The notes below the pieces were generated by a model that saw only the letters and a list, made by a program, of their open reading frames with translations, was not told where the DNA came from and did no database searches. This document shows, piece after piece, positions 30,662 to 38,559 of a DNA stretch of 40,489 nucleotides (its first letter is position 1; each line of letters starts with the position of its first letter). Origin of the DNA: Aneurinibacillus aneurinilyticus ATCC 12856 (GTDB lineage Bacteria > Bacillota > Bacilli > Aneurinibacillales > Aneurinibacillaceae); NCBI RefSeq assembly GCF_000466385.1, contig NZ_KE952752.1, positions 1 through 40,489 on the forward strand, read 5' to 3'. The position numbers and the translations under genes are program-made.

Positions 30662-32160
30662 ACACGTCTCGCTGGTTTGATAGACTTTCTCTGCGCCATC
30701 AGTTTATGTATACATCTATCCTGATTCTTGTCTGTACGATCGGTGCTACGCTTTTGACCTGGGGTCTCAGCATATTATATATATCTAAGGCTCCTGGGGG
30801 ATTTCCGGCACCGGCCAATTATTATGAGCAGCAGATTCCAGCGATTTTATCGTATGTGCGTAAGAATAATGAAGCGTTGCTTAACCCGGCTGCCCGACCA
30901 GCCCTGGAGAAAGTCATCCCTGTGGAAGGAATCGATTATCAAGTGATAGGAAAATCTGGTGATGTACGATACGGTACGAGTACGGAGCGAATCGTAAATA
31001 ACCGGGAGGAATTGCTTCGCAGGATAAATACTACAAGTGGGAAAAGCGGAAAGTTTATTCAGTACGTTCCTATCATAAACCGGGAGCAAGAAGTGCAGGG
31101 AGCCATTCTTTTGCGATACGAGCTGAATTTACTGGCTTCCAATCCCGATAAGCAGTTGTTTATGGCCTTATTTATTGTTGTGAATATGGCGATGCCATTA
31201 ATTTATTTGACAATATTTACGTTCTTCTTCGGCCAAGTGTTCAGCCGTAAAATCAAACCGCCGATAGCCAAGCTTATCGAAGGAGCGCATCGTATTAAAC
31301 GGCGGGATCTTGACTTTGAAATGGAAGAGATAAAAGGAGCTAAGGAATTAAAGGAACTGGGAGATGCTTTTGAAGAGATGCGGAAAGCCTTGTATGACTC
31401 CCTGGAGCGGGAGTGGCGTTCAGAACAGGTCCGCAGAGAGATGGTTGCCGCTATTGCACATGATTTACGGACACCGCTAACCATTATTCAGGGACATGCT
31501 GAAAACCTGCGTGACAGTGAAACGGTTCGTTTGGAACGATTACACAAATATGTAGATACGATTCTACAAAATACTGGACGCTCTATCCGATTGCTGGAGG
31601 AAATGACAGGTCTTTCAGAAATTGAACATCCTGATTTTTCCTTATTGCCTGAATGGGTTGATATTGTATCTTTCATCAAACAGAAAACGGAGGAGTACGC
31701 CCTTTTGTGCAGTCGGAAAGAAATTGTTCTGTCTTACACATGTGAAGATGTGCGGCCTTCTTCGAAGAAAATGTGCCTTGACACTCACAGGCTTGGACAG
31801 GTGTTGGATAATATAATGGCTAACAGCATTCGTTTTACTCCCGAATACGGTAAAATTCAATGGAAAGTAAGAATTAGCGAGGAAAGAGTCGATTTTGAAA
31901 TCACAGACTCAGGACCCGGATTTACGTCGCAGGATATGCGAATGGTATTCAATAAATTTTATAAAGGTGACTCTTCCCGTTCTGTAGAAAAAGGACATGC
32001 TGGGCTTGGCTTGTATACGTGCCATACATTAATTCAAAAGCATGGTGGAGACATTACTGTGGGGAATAACCCGGAGGGCGGTGCATCCGTTCGATTTTGG
32101 ATACAAAGCAGTAAGCTTTGTGATTCCGCTGATGGTTTGCTATACGTATCAGATTCTTAG
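30646..32160 (+). CDS. Sensor histidine kinase of the second exporter module
   Basis: A 504-residue kinase counted from ATG 30646; the frame is open from 30607 and the SD is weak, as is common with overlapping genes. Helix 1 is at about 23-48, then an extracytoplasmic sensor of about 120 residues and helix 2 (about 170-195). HAMP and HisKA follow, with His272 in AIAHDLRTPLTIIQGH, then HATPase with LDNIMANSIRFTPE, ITDSGPGFTSQD, FNKFYKGDSS and AGLGLYTCHTLI. Its first 16 bases overlap the regulator. The kinase is not of the loop-less BceS type, so direct sensing by the external domain is likely. Confidence 0.9.
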   Translation: MGKSINTSRWFDRLSLRHQFMYTSILILVCTIGATLLTWGLSILYISKAPGGFPAPANYYEQQIPAILSYVRKNNEALLNPAARPALEKVIPVEGIDYQVIGKSGDVRYGTSTERIVNNREELLRRINTTSGKSGKFIQYVPIINREQEVQGAILLRYELNLLASNPDKQLFMALFIVVNMAMPLIYLTIFTFFFGQVFSRKIKPPIAKLIEGAHRIKRRDLDFEMEEIKGAKELKELGDAFEEMRKALYDSLEREWRSEQVRREMVAAIAHDLRTPLTIIQGHAENLRDSETVRLERLHKYVDTILQNTGRSIRLLEEMTGLSEIEHPDFSLLPEWVDIVSFIKQKTEEYALLCSRKEIVLSYTCEDVRPSSKKMCLDTHRLGQVLDNIMANSIRFTPEYGKIQWKVRISEERVDFEITDSGPGFTSQDMRMVFNKFYKGDSSRSVEKGHAGLGLYTCHTLIQKHGGDITVGNNPEGGASVRFWIQSSKLCDSADGLLYVSDS

Positions 32161-32224
32161 GGACAGTTACCCTCTGGAACATCCTGCTGCCCGTTAGACG
32201 GGAACAAATAATTTGTTTTGTTAA

Positions 32225-32253
32225 AGAAACTTCTTATCACAGTTTTCCGTATA
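32225..32253 (+). promoter_or_regulatory. Candidate sigma-W-like (ECF) promoter of pspA
   Basis: AGAAAC (32225-32230), a 17-bp spacer and CGTATA (32248-32253) match the envelope-stress consensus TGAAAC-N16/17-CGTATA in 11 of 12 positions. A sigma-A-like TATAAT (32252-32257) overlaps. B. subtilis pspA (ydjF) is a known sigma-W target, which supports the reading. Confidence 0.6.
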
Positions 32254-32300
32254 TAATGGTAGCTAGAAAAAAATTAGCTTTATTCAAGGAGGAAGTACAA

Positions 32301-32969
32301 ATGTCATTGTTCAAGCGACTACGAGATCTTACTTTATCCAATATTTATGCCCTGGTTGAGAAAGCTGAGGATCCTGTAAAGTTACTGGATCAATATATTC
32401 GTGATATGGTAACAGATGTGGAAGAGGCGGAAAAAGCGGTTGCAGCTCAAATTGCCATTGAGAAGAAGTTTAAAATCCTGTATGAAGAGCAGGCTGCGCT
32501 TGTACAAAAGCGTACAGAACAAGCAGAAAAGGCGGTACAGGCAGATAAAATTGATCTGGCCCGCCGTGCATTGGAAGACAAGAAGGTAGCAGATCAAAAA
32601 GCCGAAGAATACAAGACAGCGTATGAGCAGAATAAAGCCGCTGCCGAACAGCTTCGCAGCAAACTTTCAGAAATGCAGAAGCAAGTAAATGAAATGAAAA
32701 ACAAACGGGAAACGCTAGTTGCCCGTGCTAATGCAGCAAAAGCACAGACGCAAATCAATAAAGCGATGGCCGGATTCGGTACCGATACAGCTAAAGCGGG
32801 TCTGAAGCGGATGGAAGAGAAAGTGCTGGAGATGGAATCAAGAGCAGAAGCTTCCAATGAGCTTTCAGCCAAGGAAAAGTCGCTTGACGATGAATTCGCG
32901 GCCTTAGATAAAGATCAGGACGTTGAAGATGAACTGGCAGCGTTAATGAAGAAACATCAAAAACAGTAA
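32301..32969 (+). CDS. pspA: PspA/IM30 family phage-shock (membrane maintenance) protein
   Basis: Peripheral membrane ESCRT-III-like protein that coats and protects damaged membrane. 222 residues, nearly all coiled coil: LFKRLRDLTLSNIYALVEKAEDP (amphipathic N-terminal helix and the conserved EDP), LLDQYIRDM, then long Lys/Glu/Ala-rich helices, MAGFGTDTAKAGLKRMEEKV and a C-terminal helix ending in AALMKKHQ. The open frame runs from 32256, but AAGGAGG lies before ATG 32301, and the earlier codons are part of the promoter. It heads a neighbourhood with DUF350, DUF4178 and DUF4247 genes, a partnership seen in other bacteria and in the E. coli yjfI-M region. Confidence 0.93.
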   Translation: MSLFKRLRDLTLSNIYALVEKAEDPVKLLDQYIRDMVTDVEEAEKAVAAQIAIEKKFKILYEEQAALVQKRTEQAEKAVQADKIDLARRALEDKKVADQKAEEYKTAYEQNKAAAEQLRSKLSEMQKQVNEMKNKRETLVARANAAKAQTQINKAMAGFGTDTAKAGLKRMEEKVLEMESRAEASNELSAKEKSLDDEFAALDKDQDVEDELAALMKKHQKQ

Positions 32970-33131
32970 AGTAAAACTTCCATCAATCAGCAGGGAGATT
33001 CTTCATCTTCCCGCTGATGGTTAGTATTTGAAGTACACTCCGACTTATGTTCAGGCAGGGGTGTACTTCGTCTTCTTATAAAGTAAAATTTTTATCAGTG
33101 GAGGATTTCTTCATTCTCCGTTGCTGGTTAG
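32969..33131 (+). repeat. Duplicated stem-loop units and further hairpins after pspA
   Basis: Two related units, 32969-33024 and 33081-33131, each begin AAGTAAAA, contain a stem around a TTCTTCAT(C/T) loop region (32986-33018; 33096-33126) and end with GGTTAG. Between them lies another strong stem, AAGTACACTCC/GGGGTGTACTT (33031-33041, 33058-33068). A fourth imperfect stem is at 33193-33212, just before the DUF350 gene. They may stabilise the pspA mRNA or end most of its transcripts; no coding is seen in 32970-33243. Confidence 0.6.
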
Positions 33132-33243
33132 GTTTACTTATCAGGGTCTCAGGGGCAGTTATTTCCCGCGCAGCGTACTTGAAGTAGGGCCTTTCCGTCC
33201 GGTGGACCGGAATAAATACATTGTAAGGTAAGGAGAGAAAGCA

Positions 33244-33648
33244 GTGACGTTGATGAATGTAATCGCTATGCTTGTATGGACCGCGGCTGGTGCCGTACTG
33301 CTTTTTTTACTGATGTGGATCGACTCCCTTTTTACAAAATATAAAGATTTGACAGAGATGAGAAATGGAAATGTAGCAGTAACGACCCGTTTTATTATGA
33401 AATTATTTGCCCAGGGCTATATTTTATCTCAATCCATTTCCAAGGCTAACGATTTATGGCAGGCATTATTGGCTTCTGTCGTCTCTTTCTTTATTCTGTT
33501 TGTACTTGAGCTGCTTGTAGAATGGCTGCTGAAGAAAACAGTCCAGCTTGATTTGGACCAGGGAGCCAAAGAGGGGAAAGTCGCCTATGCCTTGTTAGCG
33601 GGCTCCCTGCATATCGTAGGTGCTCTCATACTGGCGGCCTGCTTGTAA
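33244..33648 (+). CDS. DUF350 integral membrane protein (YjfL-like)
   Basis: A 134-residue membrane protein with four hydrophobic helices (about 5-28, 60-75 weak, 78-95, 112-133) and conserved polar positions typical of DUF350 (helix start after TTRFIMKLFAQGYILSQSISK, and a second copy-like half). The start is GTG 33244 with AGGAGAG 7 nt upstream. DUF350 proteins keep company with PspA and DUF4178 proteins, as here, and are thought to act in the cell envelope. The biochemical function is unknown. Confidence 0.82.
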   Translation: MTLMNVIAMLVWTAAGAVLLFLLMWIDSLFTKYKDLTEMRNGNVAVTTRFIMKLFAQGYILSQSISKANDLWQALLASVVSFFILFVLELLVEWLLKKTVQLDLDQGAKEGKVAYALLAGSLHIVGALILAACL

Positions 33649-33666
33649 TGATGATGAGAAAGGAGT

Positions 33667-34179
33667 ATGTCTGTGAGTTTATATAAACGCATTAAGAATA
33701 TTATAAAAAAACCCGAGGCTCCTGCACCGGAGAAGAGTGTCCTGGATTTGGAGCCGGGAGATATTGTTGATGTATCGCTTGTAACTTATCAGGTAATTGG
33801 AAGAACATATTATCCGCAACGCAGGGCCGTCTTTTTGACATTGCAGGACGGAAATGATCTCGCCTACCTGAAAATCGAGAAGCGAGAACAGGTTCAGCAT
33901 GAATTGTATACGGCGATTGATGGCCGTCTTGATTCTTTTGATGAAATTCCCACTACCATTGAAATGGAGGATGTGGTATATCATCTGGAGGAACAATATT
34001 CGGGACAGGTACTCACGATAGGTAATACTCCCTTCTCAATGGCAGGTGAACAATACGTCTGGGATTTTCAATCGGATGACCGCAAGCTATTGAGAATCGA
34101 ATGGCAAGATGGCCGCATGATGATGTATGAAGGAGAATCGGTTATCCCTGCCGATGTACAGGTCATGCGGGCAACATAG
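33667..34179 (+). CDS. DUF4178 domain protein
   Basis: A 170-residue soluble, beta-rich protein. LDLEPGDIVDVSLVTYQVIGRTYY followed by AVFLTLQDGNDLAYLKIEKRE and YVWDFQSDDRKLLRIEWQDG gives the DUF4178 pattern (an edge of GD.V....  Y.V.G and a closing acidic/aromatic strand). ATG 33667 follows AAAGGAG with a short gap. It is 18 nt after the DUF350 gene and 11 nt before the DUF4247 gene, so these are one transcript. The function is unknown; association with PspA suggests envelope stress work. Confidence 0.82.
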   Translation: MSVSLYKRIKNIIKKPEAPAPEKSVLDLEPGDIVDVSLVTYQVIGRTYYPQRRAVFLTLQDGNDLAYLKIEKREQVQHELYTAIDGRLDSFDEIPTTIEMEDVVYHLEEQYSGQVLTIGNTPFSMAGEQYVWDFQSDDRKLLRIEWQDGRMMMYEGESVIPADVQVMRAT

Positions 34180-34190
34180 GGGGGAAAACG

Positions 34191-35003
34191 ATGGTAAAAC
34201 GGCTGTTTACAATAATCAAGACGACCCTGGCGGTTGTGTTGGTCGCTTCGACTTTAGCCGGATGTACGAGTCAGGCAATGGGCTCATCTTATCCGCTGGA
34301 GTCCGTAACACAGGATGGCAAGCAGCAATCACGTGTGTATTGCGCTGAAAATAAAACCGTTCCCCAGGTCGCAAAAGAGCTTAGTGAACAGAAAAAGCCT
34401 AAGGAAATCTCCAAAGAAGATAACGATCAGATGTTCCTCGTCTATTCAGATGAGTGGTATAATCTGCAAAAAGATCCGAAGAAGCCGGAAGATACGTTAA
34501 TCGAAGTAAGCAATCTGGAGTTTGTCCGGCAAAATTATAATCCGTCATTTTTAGAAGGATATATTCTTGCCAGTATATTGAATGACTTGTTTGATTCACA
34601 TAAACGATCCGGTGGTTCATATCGTGGCTACGCGGATAAGGATATTTATAAGCCAAAAACGGAATATCACACGCCTACCGCTAAGGAGAAGAAAAATCTT
34701 CCGCCTATTACGACTGAAGGAACAGGGTCCATTATTAAGCGTGGTGATAGCTCTTCGTCTTCCTCGGATAGTAAGAGATCATCAGTCGGCTCTGGTGGCA
34801 GTATTATCAAGAAAAGTGATACAGACACATCTGCATCAAATGAAAAAAGGGGAAAGATTATTCGTTCCTCTGACGACGGATCGTCGTATGATAAGCAGAG
34901 AACTAAAGTGAAACCGAAGGATTCGATATTTTCGCGTCCTAAGAACAATTCTCCTCCGAAGGTAAAGGTGGGAGGGTCAGGAAAGATTTTTAAAAGAAGA
35001 TAG
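34191..35003 (+). CDS. DUF4247 lipoprotein with low-complexity tail
   Basis: A 270-residue predicted lipoprotein: signal helix LAVVLVASTLAGC with lipobox LAGC (Cys25), then a conserved-looking DUF4247 region (about 30-150) including VYCAENKTVPQVAKELSEQ, DEWYNLQKDP and NYNPSFLEGYILASILNDLF. The C-terminal 120 residues are low-complexity: repeated G-S-I-I-K-R/K units (GSIIKRGDS, GSIIKKSD, GKIIRSSD, GKIFKRR), rich in Ser and Lys, probably disordered and wall-facing. GGGGGGAAA lies before ATG 34191. It is the last gene of the pspA neighbourhood, followed by a terminator. Confidence 0.85.
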   Translation: MVKRLFTIIKTTLAVVLVASTLAGCTSQAMGSSYPLESVTQDGKQQSRVYCAENKTVPQVAKELSEQKKPKEISKEDNDQMFLVYSDEWYNLQKDPKKPEDTLIEVSNLEFVRQNYNPSFLEGYILASILNDLFDSHKRSGGSYRGYADKDIYKPKTEYHTPTAKEKKNLPPITTEGTGSIIKRGDSSSSSSDSKRSSVGSGGSIIKKSDTDTSASNEKRGKIIRSSDDGSSYDKQRTKVKPKDSIFSRPKNNSPPKVKVGGSGKIFKRR

Positions 35004-35018
35004 AAAAACGTAGTAGAA

Positions 35019-35048
35019 GGGTTGCCTTTTTCCGGCAGCTCTTTTTTT
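35019..35048 (+). terminator. Terminator after the DUF4247 gene
   Basis: GGGTTGCC-tttttcc-GGCAGCTC (two G-T pairs) followed by seven T. It directly precedes the zinc operon promoter. Confidence 0.82.
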
Positions 35049-35049
35049 G

Positions 35050-35078
35050 TTTACAAATCGGTATCATTCCGTTATACT
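35050..35078 (+). promoter_or_regulatory. Zinc operon promoter with Zur box in the spacer
   Basis: TTTACA (35050-35055), exactly 17 bp, and TATACT (35073-35078). A 21-bp partial palindrome at 35055-35075 (AAATCGGTATCATTCCG...) matches about 15 of 20 fixed positions of the B. subtilis Zur box (AAATCGTAATNATTACGATT). It fills the spacer, so zinc-loaded Zur would block polymerase. A second, weaker half-like site (AAATCGGAAACGAT) lies at about 35089-35102. Confidence 0.78.
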
Positions 35079-35129
35079 AATTTTCGATAAATCGGAAACG
35101 ATATTATTTGTGAGGGAGGGAAAAAGAGC

Positions 35130-36125
35130 GTGAAAGGATATTATAAAATTTTATATGGATTGCTTACAATAAGTATCGTATTTTCTATTTTTTTAGCTGG
35201 CTGCGGACAGAAGGAGACAATAGACCAAAAGCAGATTACAGATGGCAGCCAGAAAATCAAAGTGTATACGACACTGTTTCCATTGTATGATTTTGTGCGC
35301 ACGATTGGAGGGGAACATGTAAAGGTCAGCAATCTTCTGCCGCCAGGTGCTGAAGCACACGATTATGAACCGTCCGCTAAAGATATCGGAAAAGTGAATG
35401 AAGCTAGGCTGTTTATTTATAATGGAGCCGGATACGAGGCATGGATTGACAACATGACAAAAAATCTGGATGTTCAAAAAACAAAAGTAGTGGATGCAAG
35501 CCGGGGGTTACAGCTAGTGGAATCCGATAAGCATGAGGAGGAACATGCTCATAAGAACGGCGAAGCACACGAAGAACATGAAGGGCATAGCCATGGCAAA
35601 TATGATCCGCATGTTTGGTTGAATCCTCAGCTTGCTAAGCAACAGGCAGCGAACATTCAAAAAGGGCTGACTGATGTCGATCCGGCACACAAAGCCGAAT
35701 ATGAAGCGAACTATAATAAGCTGGCCCAGCAGTTGGATGCACTTGACAAGGAATATAAAGATGCGATAGCGAAAGCAAAAAAGAAAGAATTCGTTGTCTC
35801 CCATAAGGCGTTCACGTACATGGCGGAGCACTACGGATTGGAACAATTGTCTGTATCCGGACTGACCCCTTCGGAAGAACCGAAGCAGCAGCAACTAAAA
35901 CATTTGATCGATACGCTTAAAGAGCATAATATTAAATATGTAGCGTTTGAAGAACTGGTGGAGAACAAGGTTGCCAAAACAGTTCAGCGGGAAGCGGGGG
36001 CGGAAGCCGTGACACTGTATACGCTGGAGAACTTGACGAAAGAACAATTCAACGCCGGTAAAACATATACCGATATAATGAAAGAGAACCTTACTACATT
36101 GAAGAAGGTGTTGGAAGTACAGTGA
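35130..36125 (+). CDS. znuA: Zinc ABC transporter substrate-binding lipoprotein (ZnuA/AdcA type)
   Basis: Captures Zn(II) outside the membrane. 331 residues with lipobox LAGC (Cys27), cluster A-1 fold, metal ligands expected at His in AEAHDYEPS, His in PHVWLNP after the His-rich loop, His in VSHKAFTYMAEHYG and Glu in FEELVE. The loop at about 130-160 is rich in His and acidic residues (HEEEHAHKNGEAHEEH...), the zinc-specific hallmark. The start is GTG 35130 after GAGGGAGGG. It is first in a znuA-znuC-znuB-zur run behind a Zur-box promoter; its stop overlaps the next start. Confidence 0.93.
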   Translation: MKGYYKILYGLLTISIVFSIFLAGCGQKETIDQKQITDGSQKIKVYTTLFPLYDFVRTIGGEHVKVSNLLPPGAEAHDYEPSAKDIGKVNEARLFIYNGAGYEAWIDNMTKNLDVQKTKVVDASRGLQLVESDKHEEEHAHKNGEAHEEHEGHSHGKYDPHVWLNPQLAKQQAANIQKGLTDVDPAHKAEYEANYNKLAQQLDALDKEYKDAIAKAKKKEFVVSHKAFTYMAEHYGLEQLSVSGLTPSEEPKQQQLKHLIDTLKEHNIKYVAFEELVENKVAKTVQREAGAEAVTLYTLENLTKEQFNAGKTYTDIMKENLTTLKKVLEVQ

Positions 36126-36877
36126 ACGACATCATTTTAGACGTACAGCATGTTTCGTACCGCTACGGGAACAAACATGTGCTTGAGGATGTCTCCTTGC
36201 AGTTGCATCAGGGCGAGATGCTGGGGCTTGTCGGACCTAACGGGTCAGGCAAGTCCACTTTGCTTAAAATTATTCTCGGCGCGTTGCCGATGCAGAAAGG
36301 GAATGTTTCCTGGTTTGGAAAGCCGTTAAACAAGTTTGGCGACTGGCCGCGCATCGGCTACGTCTCGCAAAAAGCGAACAGTTTCAATACCGGTTTTCCA
36401 GCTACTGTATTTGAGGTTGTAATGATGGGATTAACATCAAAAATTGGCCTGTTCCGTCGTCCTGGCAAAAGGGAAAAGGAGCGGGTTCGGGAAGCGATTG
36501 CGATAGTAGGCATGGGGGAATTCGAAAATCGGAATATTGGCCGTCTTTCTGGAGGGCAGCAGCAGCGCGTATTTATCGCCCGGGCACTGGTCAGTGATCC
36601 GGATGTCCTTATTCTTGATGAGCCGACTGTTGGCGTGGATGCGCAATCAGAAGCCCAGTTCTATGAGCTGCTGAAGCAACTGAATGAAGAGCGGCGCATC
36701 TCGATTGTGTTGGTCTCCCATGATTTGGGGGCAGTTAGTACGAAGATGCATTCTATTGCTTGCCTGAATCGTAAGCTTCATTTTCATGGAAGAGCGGAAG
36801 AGTTTGAGCGGATGCGCCCCGAAATTTTGCTGGGGTCATACGGACATGATGTACATGTCTTGCATCATGACCATTAG
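36122..36877 (+). CDS. znuC: Zinc ABC transporter ATP-binding protein
   Basis: A 251-residue ATPase of the metal (MZT) type. Walker A GPNGSGKST, Q-loop GYVSQKAN, signature LSGGQQQR, Walker B LILDEPTVGVD and His switch VSHD. The C-terminus ends in a His-rich stretch (YGHDVHVLHHDH), common in zinc-type ATPases. The GTG start at 36122 overlaps the znuA stop. Powers the permease that follows 18 nt later. Confidence 0.93.
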   Translation: MNDIILDVQHVSYRYGNKHVLEDVSLQLHQGEMLGLVGPNGSGKSTLLKIILGALPMQKGNVSWFGKPLNKFGDWPRIGYVSQKANSFNTGFPATVFEVVMMGLTSKIGLFRRPGKREKERVREAIAIVGMGEFENRNIGRLSGGQQQRVFIARALVSDPDVLILDEPTVGVDAQSEAQFYELLKQLNEERRISIVLVSHDLGAVSTKMHSIACLNRKLHFHGRAEEFERMRPEILLGSYGHDVHVLHHDH

Positions 36878-36895
36878 AAGGGATTTAAACAGACA

Positions 36896-37735
36896 ATGAT
36901 AGAAGCGGTTATGAATTATACATTTATGCAGCATGCGCTGTTTTCCGGGCTGATTATCGGCTTCGTGGCACCGCTTATCGGTGTATTCCTGGTGGTGCGG
37001 CGGATGTCATTAATTGCTGACGCACTGTCGCATATTACGTTGTCAGGTGTAGCGGCAGGTCTTCTGCTGGCACAGTCTGTTCCGTTCTTTCAGAACGTTA
37101 GTCCGGTCTATACGGGTATGGTATTCTCGGTCGGCGGCGCATTTATGGTAGATAGGCTGCGCCAGGCGTATAAGTTTTACCAGGAGCTGGCCATTCCGAT
37201 TATTCTCTCTGCGGGTATCGGGCTTGGTGTAGTGCTGATTAGTCTTGCGAACGGATTTAATGTGGATTTATTCGGGTATTTGTTCGGCAGTTTATTGTCG
37301 GTGACGGAGGAAGACTTATGGCGCGTAATTATTGCGAGTCTAATCGTCATTGCGATTGTTTGGATATTTTATAAAGAATTGCTGTATTTATCGTTTGATG
37401 AAGAAGGCGCACGCATTTCTGGCGTGCCGCGTAACTTGATTAATGTTATATTCAGCGTACTGGTGGCACTCGTTATTAGTATCTCCATGCAAGTAGTGGG
37501 TATTCTGCTGGTCTCCGCATTGATTACACTGCCGGTTGCTGCGGCGCTTCAAGTAGCCAATAGCTTTCGACAGACATTTGTTTATGCTATTATTTTTGGA
37601 GAGGTATCCGTATTGAGCGGACTGATGATTGCATATACGTTCGATTTGGCTTCAGGCGGAACGATTGTACTGGTCGCCGTTCTGTTGCTCGTATGTGTAC
37701 TGGCCGGCAAACGGCTACGTAATTCTTTGAACTAA
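36896..37735 (+). CDS. znuB: Zinc ABC transporter permease
   Basis: A 279-residue membrane subunit of the ABC-3 family with about eight helices. It carries GVFLVVRRMSLIADALSHITLSGVA (the cytoplasmic loop and helix conserved in this family), FDEEGARISGVPRNLINVIFSVLVAL and VVGILLVSALITLPVAAALQVA. It follows znuC closely; its SD is a weak AAGGGA (36879-36884). The regulator zur begins 16 nt after its stop. Confidence 0.92.
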   Translation: MIEAVMNYTFMQHALFSGLIIGFVAPLIGVFLVVRRMSLIADALSHITLSGVAAGLLLAQSVPFFQNVSPVYTGMVFSVGGAFMVDRLRQAYKFYQELAIPIILSAGIGLGVVLISLANGFNVDLFGYLFGSLLSVTEEDLWRVIIASLIVIAIVWIFYKELLYLSFDEEGARISGVPRNLINVIFSVLVALVISISMQVVGILLVSALITLPVAAALQVANSFRQTFVYAIIFGEVSVLSGLMIAYTFDLASGGTIVLVAVLLLVCVLAGKRLRNSLN

Positions 37736-37751
37736 AAAGGCGGTGAAAGTT

Positions 37752-38174
37752 ATGACCGCAGAGCAGGCTCTGCAGGTGCTCAAGGAGCACGGATATAAGT
37801 ATACAGGCAAACGAGAAGAGATGATTCGCATCTTTGCTAAGGAAAAGCGTTATTTATCGGCCCGTGATATGTTAGAGTATATGCAGAAGGAGTATCCGGC
37901 GTTGAGTTTTGATACAGTGTACCGGAACCTGACGTTGTTTACCGACCTGGATATTCTTGAGGTGACGGAGTTGGGAGGCGAGCGGAAATATCGGTTCCGC
38001 TGTTCCACTGAAGATCATCATCACCACCTGATTTGCTTGTCCTGCGGCAAAACACGCCATATTAAGTCTTGTCCACTGGACGGAATGTTCGGCGAACCTG
38101 ACGGGTTTACAATTACAGGGCATAAATTTGAAATTTACGGCTACTGCTCACAATGTGAGGAAATGCATCCCTAA
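37752..38174 (+). CDS. zur: Zinc uptake regulator (Fur family, Zur-like)
   Basis: A 140-residue Fur-family repressor. N-terminal winged helix (about 1-80; YLSARDMLEYMQKEYPALSF then DTVYRNLTLFTDLDI), metal region EDHHHHLICLSCGK with the Cys-x2-Cys structural zinc site completed by CSQCEE near the end, plus His in ITGHKFEIYGYC. ATG 37752 is chosen because AAGGCGGTG lies 6 nt before it; GTG 37743 would sit inside that SD. Being last in a zinc-transporter operon under a Zur box makes Zur rather than Fur or PerR the best call, and implies autoregulation. Confidence 0.9.
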   Translation: MTAEQALQVLKEHGYKYTGKREEMIRIFAKEKRYLSARDMLEYMQKEYPALSFDTVYRNLTLFTDLDILEVTELGGERKYRFRCSTEDHHHHLICLSCGKTRHIKSCPLDGMFGEPDGFTITGHKFEIYGYCSQCEEMHP

Positions 38175-38176
38175 GA

Positions 38177-38207
38177 CCCCTTGATATATAAGGGGTTTTT
38201 CTTTTTG
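38177..38207 (+). terminator. Terminator of the zinc operon
   Basis: CCCCTT-gatatat-AAGGGG followed by TTTTTCTTTTT, a few nt after the zur stop. Confidence 0.9.
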
Positions 38208-38214
38208 TGTCTAA

Positions 38215-38257
38215 TTACATAGAGGGTTTTGACCACATTTTGACCACCTTTAATGAG
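38215..38257 (-). pseudogene. Possible integrase 3' remnant overlapping an att-like repeat
   Basis: On the minus strand the frame ending at TAA 38215 reads ...FSSLKVVKMWSKPSM. Tails of the VVKMWSK kind, encoded by GTGGTCAAAATGTGGTC, are recalled from tyrosine integrases of Firmicutes phages and conjugative elements. The DNA TTTTGACCACATTTTGACCA (38227-38246) has a similar copy, in the same orientation, at 40383-40404. No catalytic integrase domain remains, so this is an inference of modest strength. Confidence 0.35.
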
Positions 38258-38270
38258 CTAAAGTGATTGT

Positions 38271-38497
38271 TTGATGCTCTGCATCGCCTTTTTTTATCTG
38301 CGTAATCATCCAAGCTGGAATTACGCAAAATTTGAAAGTGTAAAACATTTTAAGCAGGAACGAACAAAATATACCGAATACTATAATTACAGACGAATCA
38401 AGGCGAAATTAGAAGGTATGAGCCTGGTACAATGCGGAGCCCATACCCAACAAGCCGTCTAACGAATAACCTGTCTAACTTTATGGGGCCACTTCAA
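38271..38497 (+). pseudogene. IS3-family transposase (OrfB) C-terminal remnant and right end
   Basis: The frame to 38462 reads KFESVKHFKQERTKYTEYYN followed by YRRIKAKLEGMSLVQ and HTQQAV, the final DDE-domain helix region of IS3/IS150-type OrfB. The catalytic part is absent. After the stop, TGTCTAACTTTATGGGGCCA (38472-38491) matches the usual right inverted repeat of such elements (TGTCTAACTTTTTGGGGTCA). The fragment thus keeps only about 60 codons and the right end, with the left part lost. Confidence 0.8.
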
Positions 38498-38559
38498 AGG
38501 GAGCGGCCCTTTTGTTACATGTTAAAGATAAATCATAAGGTTAGCCGTATACGCTGGAG

